A DNA stretch of 7,574 nucleotides, from NCBI GenBank assembly GCA_903911455.1, contig CAIWDQ010000289.1, forward strand, positions 1 to 7,574, in the 5' to 3' direction. The translations under genes were made by a program, and so were the position numbers. The stretch is from an uncultured bacterium (GTDB lineage: Bacteria; Bacteroidota; Bacteroidia; Bacteroidales; JACABE01). The notes beneath the pieces are model-generated. The model saw only the letters and a list, made by a program, of their open reading frames with translations. It had not been told where the DNA came from and ran no database searches. Positions 1 through 6,808 of this stretch are shown in pieces (the first letter of the stretch is position 1; each line of letters begins with the position of its first letter).

Positions 1-1
1 A

Positions 2-298
2 GTTTTTAATGCGCTGACTACTGCCAATCAGTGCTTCTATTCTTGTCCATCTTGACTTGGCTTTTTGTGTTTCTGCTAATTCGTCTTCGCTGTTCTGGTC
101 ATCAAATTCAGTAATGAGTTTTTTACCTTCTTCACTTAATCCAATCTTAGCTAAACGACTTTCGTAGAAGATACGCACCGTTGCACCATCTTCAACTGCT
201 TGGGCAATGTCGTAGATATCAACATAATTACCAAAGACCGCTGGCGTATTGACATCAGTTTTTTCAATAGGTGTGCCGGTAAATCCCAAGTAAGTCGC
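2..298 (-). pseudogene. hsdR: Type I restriction endonuclease subunit R (HsdR), internal fragment
   Basis: Read on the minus strand from 298 down to 2 there are 99 codons without a stop, and the translation is recognisably HsdR. It begins ATYLGFTGTPIEKTD, where GFTGTP (286-269) is the motif III region of the superfamily 2 helicase motor. It continues through NTPAVFGNYVDIYDIAQAVE and a stretch ending RWTRIEALIGSSQRIKN, all typical of this subunit. HsdR is the ATP-dependent DNA translocase and nuclease of type I restriction-modification complexes and works with HsdM and HsdS. The usual protein is about 1000 residues, so this is under a tenth of it, lacking the N-terminal nuclease domain and helicase motifs I and II. 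It runs off the left edge, so that end may simply be cut by the window. The other end stops against the M1 peptidase gene at about 298-301. G+C by hand count is about 40% over 1-300, against about a third over the next 120 bases. No HsdM or HsdS is visible. The family call is firm; whether the fragment is a gene remnant or an assembly artefact is open. Confidence 0.85.
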
Positions 299-1584
299 AT
301 CTGAGCAGTTGATATATTATTATAAGCATATTGATTAAGCATTTGCTTAACTGCAGGAAAAAAGACTGAATCACCAAGATATCCTCTTAAAGTTTGAACA
401 ACAGTGGAACCTTTCTCATAAACAGTTTCGCCATAAGTATAAGCAGCAGGAATACCATACAAAGCCCTATAACCATTGTCTTTAATATTACAATACTGCA
501 ACACATTTTTAAGTTTAAGTCTTAGATAATCTTTAGATGCAGCTTTACCATAAACACCTTCCCAACCAATAGCTTCGTTATAAGTTGCCCAGCCCTCATT
601 TATCCACATATCTTCGGCTGTAGTACATGTAAAAAGGTCGCCAAACCAATGATGAGAAAGCTCGTGGAAAAGGTAATGCTCATTATTTAGAGTACCATCA
701 ATATGTGAAGAATTGAAAGCAATATTAGTGGCATGTTCCATAGCTCCTTCGGTAGTGGAAACAAAACCAACACGCTGCCATCTATAAGGGCCCCAACAGT
801 TTTCAAAGGTATTTAAAACCGCATTAAGATGAACAAAAGAGGCTTTAGCATTATTAGTGTCAGCTGGATGTACATAAACATAAGTAGTAATGATTCCGTT
901 GATACCATTATAAGTACCGCTTACCGCAACATAATTAGATACTGCAACACTTGCAAGATATGCGGGTATAGTCTTGTTAAAATACCAGTGATAAGTATTG
1001 GTTCCATTCCCATTATTAGTATTTGAGACTAATACACCTCCACATACTGCCATCTGAGCAGAAGGAACCGTAATATAATAATCATAAGTAGCTCGATCAA
1101 CAAAATCATCAACAGAAGGAAACATACATCTGCCATAATTATGAGGGTCAGGGCCAAAAGCAATTCCAAGATTATAAGATAAATTAGAACTCATATGAAA
1201 ACCACCCCAACCTGATGATTCAACAACAGGTGCACCATGATAGTAAACCTTCATTAATATAGTATCAGTAATAGGTAATGGTGATGTAAAAGGAATCCTG
1301 ATATTTGATCCATCATAAGAAAAAGCTTTGGCCAATGAACCAACAATCACTGAATCTACATTAAGGGATAGCAGATTAAGTGAAACATTATAAACATTAT
1401 TCATCTTAGGAATAATACTCAGCTCAGTATAACCTTTAATTTGATTTGTAGAAGTAGCTCCTACATCTAAATGTATAGCATAATGTGTAACATGAATAGT
1501 ATCACTTATCAAAGCGGCATAATTAAACTTTGAATTAAATGCTAAAGCACATATTATAATGATTGTTAGTACTGTTTTCTTCAC
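151..1584 (-). CDS. Secreted M1-family zinc metallopeptidase (aminopeptidase N-like), 3'-truncated with an out-of-frame tail
   Basis: The product is predicted to remove N-terminal residues from peptides outside the cytoplasm. Residues 1-23 form a signal peptide (MKK, hydrophobic core, then FNYA). The exopeptidase motif is GAMEH at 280-284, a variant of the classical GxMEN. The zinc site is HELSH at 307-311 (ligands H307 and H311, catalytic E308), with the third ligand E330 in WINEGWATY, the normal HExxH-x18-E spacing. Y389 in VYEKG is the expected transition-state tyrosine. The start is GTG at 1584; two in-frame TAA codons lie immediately upstream, so no earlier start is possible. M1 similarity ends at about Q428 (position 301). 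The remaining 49 residues, down to the stop at 151-153, are the neighbouring hsdR DNA read in the wrong frame and are not peptidase sequence. The authentic C-terminal part, including any type IX secretion signal, is missing. A candidate promoter lies 33 bases upstream. Family assignment is firm; activity of the truncated product is doubtful. Confidence 0.9.
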   Translation of the reverse strand: MKKTVLTIIIICALAFNSKFNYAALISDTIHVTHYAIHLDVGATSTNQIKGYTELSIIPKMNNVYNVSLNLLSLNVDSVIVGSLAKAFSYDGSNIRIPFTSPLPITDTILMKVYYHGAPVVESSGWGGFHMSSNLSYNLGIAFGPDPHNYGRCMFPSVDDFVDRATYDYYITVPSAQMAVCGGVLVSNTNNGNGTNTYHWYFNKTIPAYLASVAVSNYVAVSGTYNGINGIITTYVYVHPADTNNAKASFVHLNAVLNTFENCWGPYRWQRVGFVSTTEGAMEHATNIAFNSSHIDGTLNNEHYLFHELSHHWFGDLFTCTTAEDMWINEGWATYNEAIGWEGVYGKAASKDYLRLKLKNVLQYCNIKDNGYRALYGIPAAYTYGETVYEKGSTVVQTLRGYLGDSVFFPAVKQMLNQYAYNNISTAQMRLTWDLPAHLLKKLMSIRQRSLVIMLISTTLPKQLKMVQRCVSSTKVV

Positions 1585-1616
1585 TTGTTATTAGTATTAA
1601 TGATGTAAATTCTCAA

Positions 1617-1624
1617 CAAAATTA
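1617..1624 (-). promoter_or_regulatory. Bacteroidota -7 promoter element for the M1 peptidase gene
   Basis: The minus strand reads TAATTTTG here, an exact match to the Bacteroidota primary sigma factor consensus TAnnTTTG, and ends 32 bases before the GTG start. I see no clear TTG-type -33 element 17-23 bases upstream, only a T-rich run, so the call rests on the -7 element and its spacing. Confidence 0.5.
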
Positions 1625-1657
1625 AAGCTATTATTGAAATAAATAAAAAAAAGATTC

Positions 1658-1674
1658 GTTAAATTGTGCTTAAC
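1658..1674. repeat. Short inverted repeat in the divergent promoter region
   Basis: GTTAA (1658-1662) and TTAAC (1670-1674) are perfect inverted copies separated by 7 bases. They lie between the two divergent -7 elements and overlap the possible -33 TTG at 1664-1666, which is where a repressor could act. Five-base arms in AT-rich DNA also arise easily by chance, so operator function is only a suggestion. Confidence 0.2.
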
Positions 1675-1696
1675 ATCACTTTTATTAATAATTTTG
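1664..1696 (+). promoter_or_regulatory. Bacteroidota-type promoter for the tolC-adaptor-tsaB-usp operon
   Basis: TAATTTTG at 1689-1696 matches the -7 consensus TAnnTTTG exactly. A TTG at 1664-1666 lies 22 bases upstream, inside the 17-23 base range described for flavobacterial promoters. The element ends 35 bases before the tolC-like ATG. No other promoter-like site is evident before the downstream genes, whose gaps are 6-15 bases, so this probably drives all four. Confidence 0.55.
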
Positions 1697-1703
1697 TAAA
1701 AAA

Positions 1704-1718
1704 TATAAGCCACTTATA
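1704..1718 (+). repeat. Small hairpin in the predicted tolC 5' untranslated region
   Basis: TATAAG (1704-1709), spacer CCA, then CTTATA (1713-1718) form a perfect 6-bp inverted repeat just downstream of the predicted transcription start and 13 bases before the ATG. It is AU-rich and therefore weak. It could influence translation or be a chance palindrome. Confidence 0.2.
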
Positions 1719-1731
1719 ATACATAATAATT

Positions 1732-3168
1732 ATGATAAGAAAACTGGTAATATCCGGTATCCTTTTAGTTACACTTTTCTTTCAGACAAATGCTCAAAAG
1801 AAATGGACACTAGAAGAATGTATTAATTATGCTCTGGAAAATAATATTCAGATAAAGCAAAGCAAACTAAGTTCAGAATCTGACAAGATTACTTTATTGC
1901 AAAATAAACTAGGTGTACTTCCTAACCTTAATGGAGGAGCATCTTACAGTTCAAACTGGGGTAGAAATATTGACCCTACTTCAAATACGTATAGTAATGA
2001 TCAAACTCAGTCAGTTTCATTATCACTTAACTCTTCAATTGATCTGTTTAGCGGTTTTCAGAAGATCAATTCAATTAAGCAGAGCGAGTATAACTATCAG
2101 GCAAGTAAATATGACGTTGAGAAGATGAAGAACGACATCGCTCTAAGAATAGCTCAAGCATATATGCTGATACTTTTTAACAAAGAACAACTTGATGTTT
2201 CTACTAATCAGGTTGAAATCACTAAGATGCAAGTCAATAGGATTAAGATATTAGTTGAAGCAGGAGCACAAGCTAAAGGAGTTCTATATGATATTCAAGC
2301 CCAGGAAGCTTTAGAAGAATCTAATGTGGTTTCAGCACAAAATCAACTTGATCTTTCGTATCTTGATCTTGTTCAGTTATTAGATCTCAAATCAAAGGAT
2401 GGCTTTGATATTGTTAAACCTGATATTAACACAGGAAATGAAGTAGCACTTATCCCAACAAGTCAGATATTTGCTTATTCGTCTAAAGTAATGCCTGAGA
2501 TTAAGAGTGCAGAGCTAAGATTGAACTCTGCTTTTAGCGGTCTTTCTATTGCAAGAGGTGGGCGTTACCCTAGTTTGACTTTAAGTGGATATTATGGTAG
2601 TAATTATGCTGATAATTTCCTTGACTATTCACATGCTACTGTAACTCCTACTGGTACTACTTCATTAACTCCCTATGTAGTACAGGGTACAATGACTCCA
2701 GTTCTTCAAAATCTATATAATATAGAATATCAGAAGATGTCTTTCAAGGATCAATTAAATAATAACCTTAGCAAATCATTACGCTTAACGATGACTATAC
2801 CTATATTTAATAACTATCAGGTGAATTCTGCTATTGCTAAAGCAAAACTGAATACATTAAATGCAGATTATAACCTTCAGTTACAAAAGAATCAGCTTTA
2901 CAAAAACATTGAGCAGGCTGCAACTGATGCTAATGGAGCTTTTAAGAGCTTTAATGCATCTCAAAAGGCAGTTGATAGCTATAAAGAAGCTTTTACTTAT
3001 ATTCAGGAGAAGTTTAACGTGGGGATGGTTAATACTATTGATTATAATGATGCAAAAAATAAGCTTATCAAAGCAGAATCTGATATGCTTAAAGCTAAAT
3101 ATAATTATGAATTTAAGAAAGTAATATTGAATTTTTATCAAGGGAATCCTTTAACATTAAATAAATAA
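1732..3168 (+). CDS. TolC-family outer-membrane efflux protein
   Basis: This 478-residue protein is predicted to form the trimeric outer-membrane duct of a tripartite exporter. Residues 1-21 are a signal peptide (IRK, hydrophobic core, cleavage near TNA/QKK). The mature start WTLEECINYALENN is the typical first helix of the OEP fold. The family's internal duplication is visible. PNLNGGASYSSNWG (64-77) followed by SIDLFSGFQ (102-110) corresponds to YPSLTLSGYYGSNY (279-292) followed by TIPIFNNYQ (355-363); these are the barrel strands of each half. Long helical stretches at about 111-215 and 364-465 build the periplasmic tunnel. Length is normal for Bacteroidota members. The gene is first in a plus-strand operon, with the adaptor gene starting 6 bases after its TAA stop. 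The start is the first in-frame ATG and gives the complete signal peptide. The substrate cannot be read from the sequence. Confidence 0.93.
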   Translation: MIRKLVISGILLVTLFFQTNAQKKWTLEECINYALENNIQIKQSKLSSESDKITLLQNKLGVLPNLNGGASYSSNWGRNIDPTSNTYSNDQTQSVSLSLNSSIDLFSGFQKINSIKQSEYNYQASKYDVEKMKNDIALRIAQAYMLILFNKEQLDVSTNQVEITKMQVNRIKILVEAGAQAKGVLYDIQAQEALEESNVVSAQNQLDLSYLDLVQLLDLKSKDGFDIVKPDINTGNEVALIPTSQIFAYSSKVMPEIKSAELRLNSAFSGLSIARGGRYPSLTLSGYYGSNYADNFLDYSHATVTPTGTTSLTPYVVQGTMTPVLQNLYNIEYQKMSFKDQLNNNLSKSLRLTMTIPIFNNYQVNSAIAKAKLNTLNADYNLQLQKNQLYKNIEQAATDANGAFKSFNASQKAVDSYKEAFTYIQEKFNVGMVNTIDYNDAKNKLIKAESDMLKAKYNYEFKKVILNFYQGNPLTLNK

Positions 3169-3174
3169 CATTTT

Positions 3175-4566
3175 ATGAAAAAGAAGAAGATTATTTGGAT
3201 ATCAGTTATCGTCGGAGCTGCTCTATTAATAGGATTAGTTATAGCTAAGAAGAGTGGTGCTCTGGGTGGTGGTGATATTGAGAAAGTAAACACTGAGTTA
3301 GTAAAGAAAAGAAGCATTACTGAAATAGTTTCTGCAAGTGGAAAAATACAACCGGAGAAAGAAATTAAGATAAGTCCATATATTTCGGGTGAAGTTGTTA
3401 GGCTTTATGTAAAAGAAGGCGATGAAGTTAAGAAAGGCGATCTTCTTGCTGAGATAGATCCTGAGATTTATAAGTCATCTTACGAGCAAAGTTTAGCTAT
3501 GCTTAACGGACAGAAGGCAGGACTGGCTACTTCTAAAGCTAACCTGGCTCAGGTTAAGGCTCAGTTTAATAATGCTAAGACATCATTTGACCGTAATGAG
3601 AAATTGTTTAAAAAACAAGCAATTTCTGCTGCTGATTTTGATGCAGCCAAAGCTTCATATGAGTCAGCGCTTGCACAAGTTGAAGCTGCTGAACAAAATA
3701 TTGAGGCAGCTAAGTTTAATGTAAGCAGTTCTGAAGCTTCGTTAAAGCAATCAAAAGAAAACCTTACACGTACATCCATTTATGCTCCGGCTAACGGCAC
3801 TGTTTCCAAGCTTAATGTTGAGGTTGGCGAAAGAGTTACAGGTGCTTCACAGTTTTCCAGTGGTACTGAGATCATGCGTTTAGCTAATCTTAACAGTATG
3901 GAAGTTAATGTTTCGGTTAATGAAAATGATATTGTAAGAGTTAAACTTAATGATACCAGTCTTATTGAAGTTGATGCCTATCTTAACCGAAAATTTAAAG
4001 GTATCGTTACTGAGATTGCAAATACAGCTAGCACAACTGGAACAAGTGCAGATCAGGTTACTAACTTTAATGTTAAGATTAGGATTTTACAGGAGTCATA
4101 TCAGGATTTGATGGATCCTGCTAAGCCAAATGTAAGTCCTTTCCGTCCGGGGATGTCGGCAACTGTTGAAATCCAGACTAAGATGGTGAGCAATGTATTA
4201 ACAATACCAATTCAGGCTGTTACTACAAGAGAAGATACTGCCGGAAAGAAAGATCTTATAGGAAAGAAAGATAATAAAGCAAATCAGGGCGACATGAATG
4301 ATGATGAAAAGATGATACAGGCAAGGAAAGCCGCTAAGTCAGCTCTTGTTGAGTATGTTTTCATTTATAAAAATGGTATTGCATCAATGCATAAGGTTAA
4401 AACCGGAATTCAGGATAACAATTATATTGAGATTAAAGAAGGTTTGAATGATAATGAAGAGATTATTGCCGGTCCTTATACTGCCATCAGTAAGAAACTT
4501 AAGGATGGTGACAAGGTGAAGAAGGTTGATAAGAGCGAACTCTTTAATTTTAAAACCGACAAATAG
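3175..4566 (+). CDS. Periplasmic adaptor subunit (membrane fusion protein, MacA/HlyD-like)
   Basis: This 463-residue adaptor is predicted to link an inner-membrane pump to the TolC-like duct encoded just upstream. A Lys-rich start and one membrane anchor (about 7-24) precede the classical order of domains. The first half of the lipoyl/barrel-sandwich domain (about 58-97) contains the paired motif VKEGDEVKKGDLLAEID. An Ala/Gln/Lys/Glu-rich coiled-coil hairpin spans about 100-197. The second lipoyl half contains YAPANGTVSKLNVEVGE (203-219). A beta-barrel follows at about 240-340, with FRPGMSATVEI at 323-333. The membrane-proximal domain is split by a charged, low-complexity insert rich in Lys, Asp and Asn (about 351-385). 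It ends in TAG. The domain order resembles MacA-type adaptors of ABC exporters more than RND adaptors, but no MacB-like gene follows: tsaB starts after 15 bases. The pump partner is therefore unknown from this window. Confidence 0.92.
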   Translation: MKKKKIIWISVIVGAALLIGLVIAKKSGALGGGDIEKVNTELVKKRSITEIVSASGKIQPEKEIKISPYISGEVVRLYVKEGDEVKKGDLLAEIDPEIYKSSYEQSLAMLNGQKAGLATSKANLAQVKAQFNNAKTSFDRNEKLFKKQAISAADFDAAKASYESALAQVEAAEQNIEAAKFNVSSSEASLKQSKENLTRTSIYAPANGTVSKLNVEVGERVTGASQFSSGTEIMRLANLNSMEVNVSVNENDIVRVKLNDTSLIEVDAYLNRKFKGIVTEIANTASTTGTSADQVTNFNVKIRILQESYQDLMDPAKPNVSPFRPGMSATVEIQTKMVSNVLTIPIQAVTTREDTAGKKDLIGKKDNKANQGDMNDDEKMIQARKAAKSALVEYVFIYKNGIASMHKVKTGIQDNNYIEIKEGLNDNEEIIAGPYTAISKKLKDGDKVKKVDKSELFNFKTDK

Positions 4567-4581
4567 TTTAGTATAGATTAA

Positions 4582-5274
4582 ATGGCTATAATACTGCATA
4601 TAGAGACAGCAACCGAAGTTTGTTCGGTTGCTGTTGCTAATAATTATAAACTCCTGGCACTTAAAGAAACCGAAGGAGGGAACTCCCATTCAGCAAACCT
4701 TACTATCTTTATTGAAGAAGTGATGAAACAAGCAGGGTTGACACTTAAAGACCTTGATGCCGTGGCTGTAAGTAAGGGGCCCGGTTCTTATACAGGTCTT
4801 CGTATTGGTGTTTCTGTTGCAAAGGGCTTTTGTTATGGGCTTGATATTCCCATGATAGCTGTTGATACCCTTAAAGCTATGGCCTGGAGTGCATCAGATG
4901 GTAATGATGCTGATGTTCTTTATTGTCCTATGATAGATGCTCGTAGGATGGAGGTTTATGCTGCAATTTATGATAAGAATAATAACACTTTTCGTGAAGT
5001 AAAGGCAGATATAGTTGATGAACTTACCTATAAGGAATATCTTGATAAGAATATTGTGATGTTCTTTGGCAATGGAGCTGAGAAATGTCGTGAGATATTG
5101 ACTGCACATCCCAATGCAAGGATATTAGATAATAACTTTACTTCTTCTGTTGGGATGATTACTTTAGCTGCTGACAAATATGAGCATAAACAATTCGAAG
5201 ATGTAGCTTATTTCGAACCATTTTATCTTAAAGATTTCATAGCAGCCAAGCCTATTGTAAAAGGTTTACATTAA
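4582..5274 (+). CDS. tsaB: tRNA threonylcarbamoyladenosine biosynthesis protein TsaB
   Basis: TsaB is the non-catalytic partner that pairs with TsaD and, together with TsaE, places the threonylcarbamoyl group on A37 of ANN-decoding tRNAs (t6A). The 230-residue length is normal. Family hallmarks are the N-terminal ASKHA strand ILHIETATEVCSVAV (4-18), HSAN (36-39) followed by TIFIEEVMKQAGL, the signature SKGPGSYTGLRIG (64-76), DARRMEVYAA (119-128), and the terminal PFYLKDF motif (213-219) seen in bacterial TsaB. There is no metal-binding motif of the TsaD type, as expected for this paralogue. The ATG follows the adaptor stop by 15 bases, and the usp-like gene begins 6 bases after its TAA. This indicates co-transcription, although no functional link to export is known to me. 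A cytoplasmic housekeeping function is expected. Confidence 0.95.
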   Translation: MAIILHIETATEVCSVAVANNYKLLALKETEGGNSHSANLTIFIEEVMKQAGLTLKDLDAVAVSKGPGSYTGLRIGVSVAKGFCYGLDIPMIAVDTLKAMAWSASDGNDADVLYCPMIDARRMEVYAAIYDKNNNTFREVKADIVDELTYKEYLDKNIVMFFGNGAEKCREILTAHPNARILDNNFTSSVGMITLAADKYEHKQFEDVAYFEPFYLKDFIAAKPIVKGLH

Positions 5275-5280
5275 TACCAT

Positions 5281-6105
5281 ATGGAGACTCAGCCATTAGA
5301 TATACAAGTAGTAGTACTTACCGACTTTAGTGATAAAAGCCTGTATGCAGTTCGTCATGGGATGGAAATGTGTCGTATGCTCGAGAAAGGAATGACTGTT
5401 GCTTACTTTGATAATGAGAAGGATGAAGATGAAAGCCTTCTTACCAATAAATTTAATACCTTTATAACTAAAGCAGGTGTTGATGCTCGCTTTCATATCA
5501 TTAAAGGTAAGCCTGCCAAAGGCTTTGAGGAAGTAGTGCCTCTTGTTAATGCAATTATAGTTGTTGCCTGCATCAATACTGAGGATAAAACCAGCCTTTT
5601 TGCCCCTGCTGCTTTGCTTAAGATCCTTCATCATTCAAGGATACCTTATTTGTTGGTTAACGACGACCTTAAACAACCCGAACTTTATAAGCATCTTGTG
5701 CTTCCTATTGATTCAACTAAAGAATCTAAAGAGAAAGTATTGTGGGCAAGCTATTTTGGGAGGTTTAATGAGAGTAAAGTTACTGTGTTAGCCGGGCATT
5801 TTAAGGATGAATACCTTTTAAAGTATCTTAACAACAATCTTAAGTTCATTAATAAGATGTTTGATAACTTTGACGTATGTTTTGATGTGGTTAAGTGCAA
5901 TCAGAAACAGGATAATATGGATGCTTATGCTTTAGATTACGCTAAGGAAGTTAATGCAGGGCTTATTATTATTCTTACTACCGAAAAATATGGTTTAATG
6001 GAGCTTATGAGAGGGCCAAAGGAACTTAAGATTGTTACCAACAATTATAAACTTCCAATACTTTGCCTCAATCGTCGTGATGATCTTTATGTGATGTGCG
6101 ATTAG
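5281..6105 (+). CDS. Universal stress protein (UspA-like), tandem two-domain
   Basis: This 274-residue cytoplasmic protein contains two Usp folds in tandem. Domain 1 (about 8-127) opens with the typical strand and loop VVVLTDFSDKSLYAVRHG and ends IPYLLVND. Domain 2 (about 136-264) opens YKHLVLPIDSTKESKEKV and ends LPILCLNRRDD. Usp proteins act in stress tolerance or as nucleotide-binding regulators; no specific partner can be inferred here. The ATP-binding signature G-x2-G-x9-G-S/T near the end of each fold is not intact. Domain 1 has no matching glycines, and domain 2 has GLMELMRGPKE with Pro where Ser or Thr is expected, so ATP binding is doubtful. The ATG begins 6 bases after the tsaB stop, making it the last gene of the operon. 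It ends in TAG at 6103-6105 and converges on the thiamine pyrophosphokinase gene, leaving a 26-base gap. Confidence 0.88.
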   Translation: METQPLDIQVVVLTDFSDKSLYAVRHGMEMCRMLEKGMTVAYFDNEKDEDESLLTNKFNTFITKAGVDARFHIIKGKPAKGFEEVVPLVNAIIVVACINTEDKTSLFAPAALLKILHHSRIPYLLVNDDLKQPELYKHLVLPIDSTKESKEKVLWASYFGRFNESKVTVLAGHFKDEYLLKYLNNNLKFINKMFDNFDVCFDVVKCNQKQDNMDAYALDYAKEVNAGLIIILTTEKYGLMELMRGPKELKIVTNNYKLPILCLNRRDDLYVMCD

Positions 6106-6131
6106 TATCTTAACTATATGTTTTTTATTAC

Positions 6132-6752
6132 TTAATGTGATAAGAACACTATCACTTCACCTTTATCAAATCTTACTTCAAAGGTATCAGAGAGTGCTTC
6201 ATTCAGAGTCCCTTCCCACCATTGCCGAAAGGCTCTTTTATCAACAGCATACATTAATCCTGATGTAGTTATCAAGGTATCAGTTGTAAGTTGGAAGATA
6301 GATATTTGCTGTCTTTTGTAGCTTTTTAAAGTAGCTGTAGCTAACAAAGGGATAAACGTCCCGTAATCAGTAAGCATCTGTACATTAATTCCCTTCATGG
6401 CATATTGAATAAGCAAAGAGATATTACCTAAGGTATGATCTTCGCGTAAGCCTGTAGCACCGAGGATATATATTGTATCATAAGCTTTTTCAATACTAAA
6501 ATTAATAGCTTTGGTAAGATCATTTGTATCCTGATCAGGCATATAGACGAGCCTGTCGGCATATTTTACTTTTAAATCTTGGGGAATACTATCCAGATCA
6601 CCTACAATATAGCTAGGTTCCATCCCGGCAGCAACTAATTTAGTGGTAGCGCCATCACAACATATAATATCCATCCCTGATTTTAACATATCTAAAGGGA
6701 TAGTATGTTGAGGGAAAGCCCCATCAGCTAGTATTATTGCTTTGTTGTGCAT
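6132..6752 (-). CDS. Thiamine pyrophosphokinase
   Basis: The enzyme transfers pyrophosphate from ATP to thiamine to make the cofactor thiamine diphosphate in the cytoplasm. Counting from the ATG at 6752 (206 residues), the catalytic N-terminal domain shows ILADGAFP (7-14), CCDGATTKL (31-39), the metal-binding VGDLDSIP (50-57), DQDTNDLTKAINF (73-85) and GATGLREDHTLGN (98-110). The small beta C-terminal domain follows, with SGLMYAVDK and GTLNEALSDTFEV before the final strand EVIVFLSH. Length is normal for the bacterial family. An upstream in-frame TTG at 6773 would add seven residues, but that codon is part of the predicted -7 promoter element (6778-6771), so it is probably not transcribed. The ATG directly precedes the conserved first strand. 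The gene is convergent with the usp-like gene and appears monocistronic. No THI-box riboswitch is visible upstream: the leader is too short. Confidence 0.93.
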   Translation of the reverse strand: MHNKAIILADGAFPQHTIPLDMLKSGMDIICCDGATTKLVAAGMEPSYIVGDLDSIPQDLKVKYADRLVYMPDQDTNDLTKAINFSIEKAYDTIYILGATGLREDHTLGNISLLIQYAMKGINVQMLTDYGTFIPLLATATLKSYKRQQISIFQLTTDTLITTSGLMYAVDKRAFRQWWEGTLNEALSDTFEVRFDKGEVIVFLSH

Positions 6753-6770
6753 AGGAAGTTCATTTTTCTG

Positions 6771-6778
6771 CAAAAGTA
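6771..6778 (-). promoter_or_regulatory. Bacteroidota -7 promoter element for thiamine pyrophosphokinase
   Basis: The minus strand reads TACTTTTG, an exact TAnnTTTG match, ending 18 bases before the ATG at 6752. Transcription would begin only some 10-15 bases before the start codon, giving a very short leader. I found no convincing -33 TTG at 17-23 bases upstream; this side lies close to the composition break near 6800, so the original upstream sequence may be missing. Confidence 0.5.
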
Positions 6779-6808
6779 ATAAATCAATTATGAATTAAGA
6801 ATTAAAAA

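Noticed and set aside
1..300. A working restriction-modification or defence locus at the left end
   Set aside because: Only about 99 residues of HsdR are present, with no HsdM, HsdS or other defence gene, and the fragment ends at a join. It cannot be read as a system from this window.
829..1026. A 65-codon plus-strand reading frame inside the M1 gene
   Set aside because: It lies antisense to clear peptidase sequence and its translation is Ile/Ser-rich without family features.
2861..3141. Overlapping short frames on both strands near the end of the tolC-like gene
   Set aside because: They overlap the conserved C-terminal helices of the TolC protein, and their hydrophobic, Ile/Leu-rich translations are out-of-frame shadows.
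4384..4689. A 101-codon minus-strand frame spanning the adaptor-tsaB gap
   Set aside because: It is antisense to conserved parts of both genes, has no recognisable family and no promoter.
5296..5634. A 112-codon minus-strand frame inside the usp-like gene
   Set aside because: It is antisense to the first Usp domain, whose reading is unambiguous; the translation has no recognisable motif.
6137..6155. Hairpin GTGATA-7 bases-TATCAC as a terminator between the convergent genes
   Set aside because: It lies within the final codons of thiamine pyrophosphokinase. The T-run (6121-6126) precedes it for the usp transcript, and the other side gives an A-run rather than U-run, so it does not fit an intrinsic terminator in either direction.
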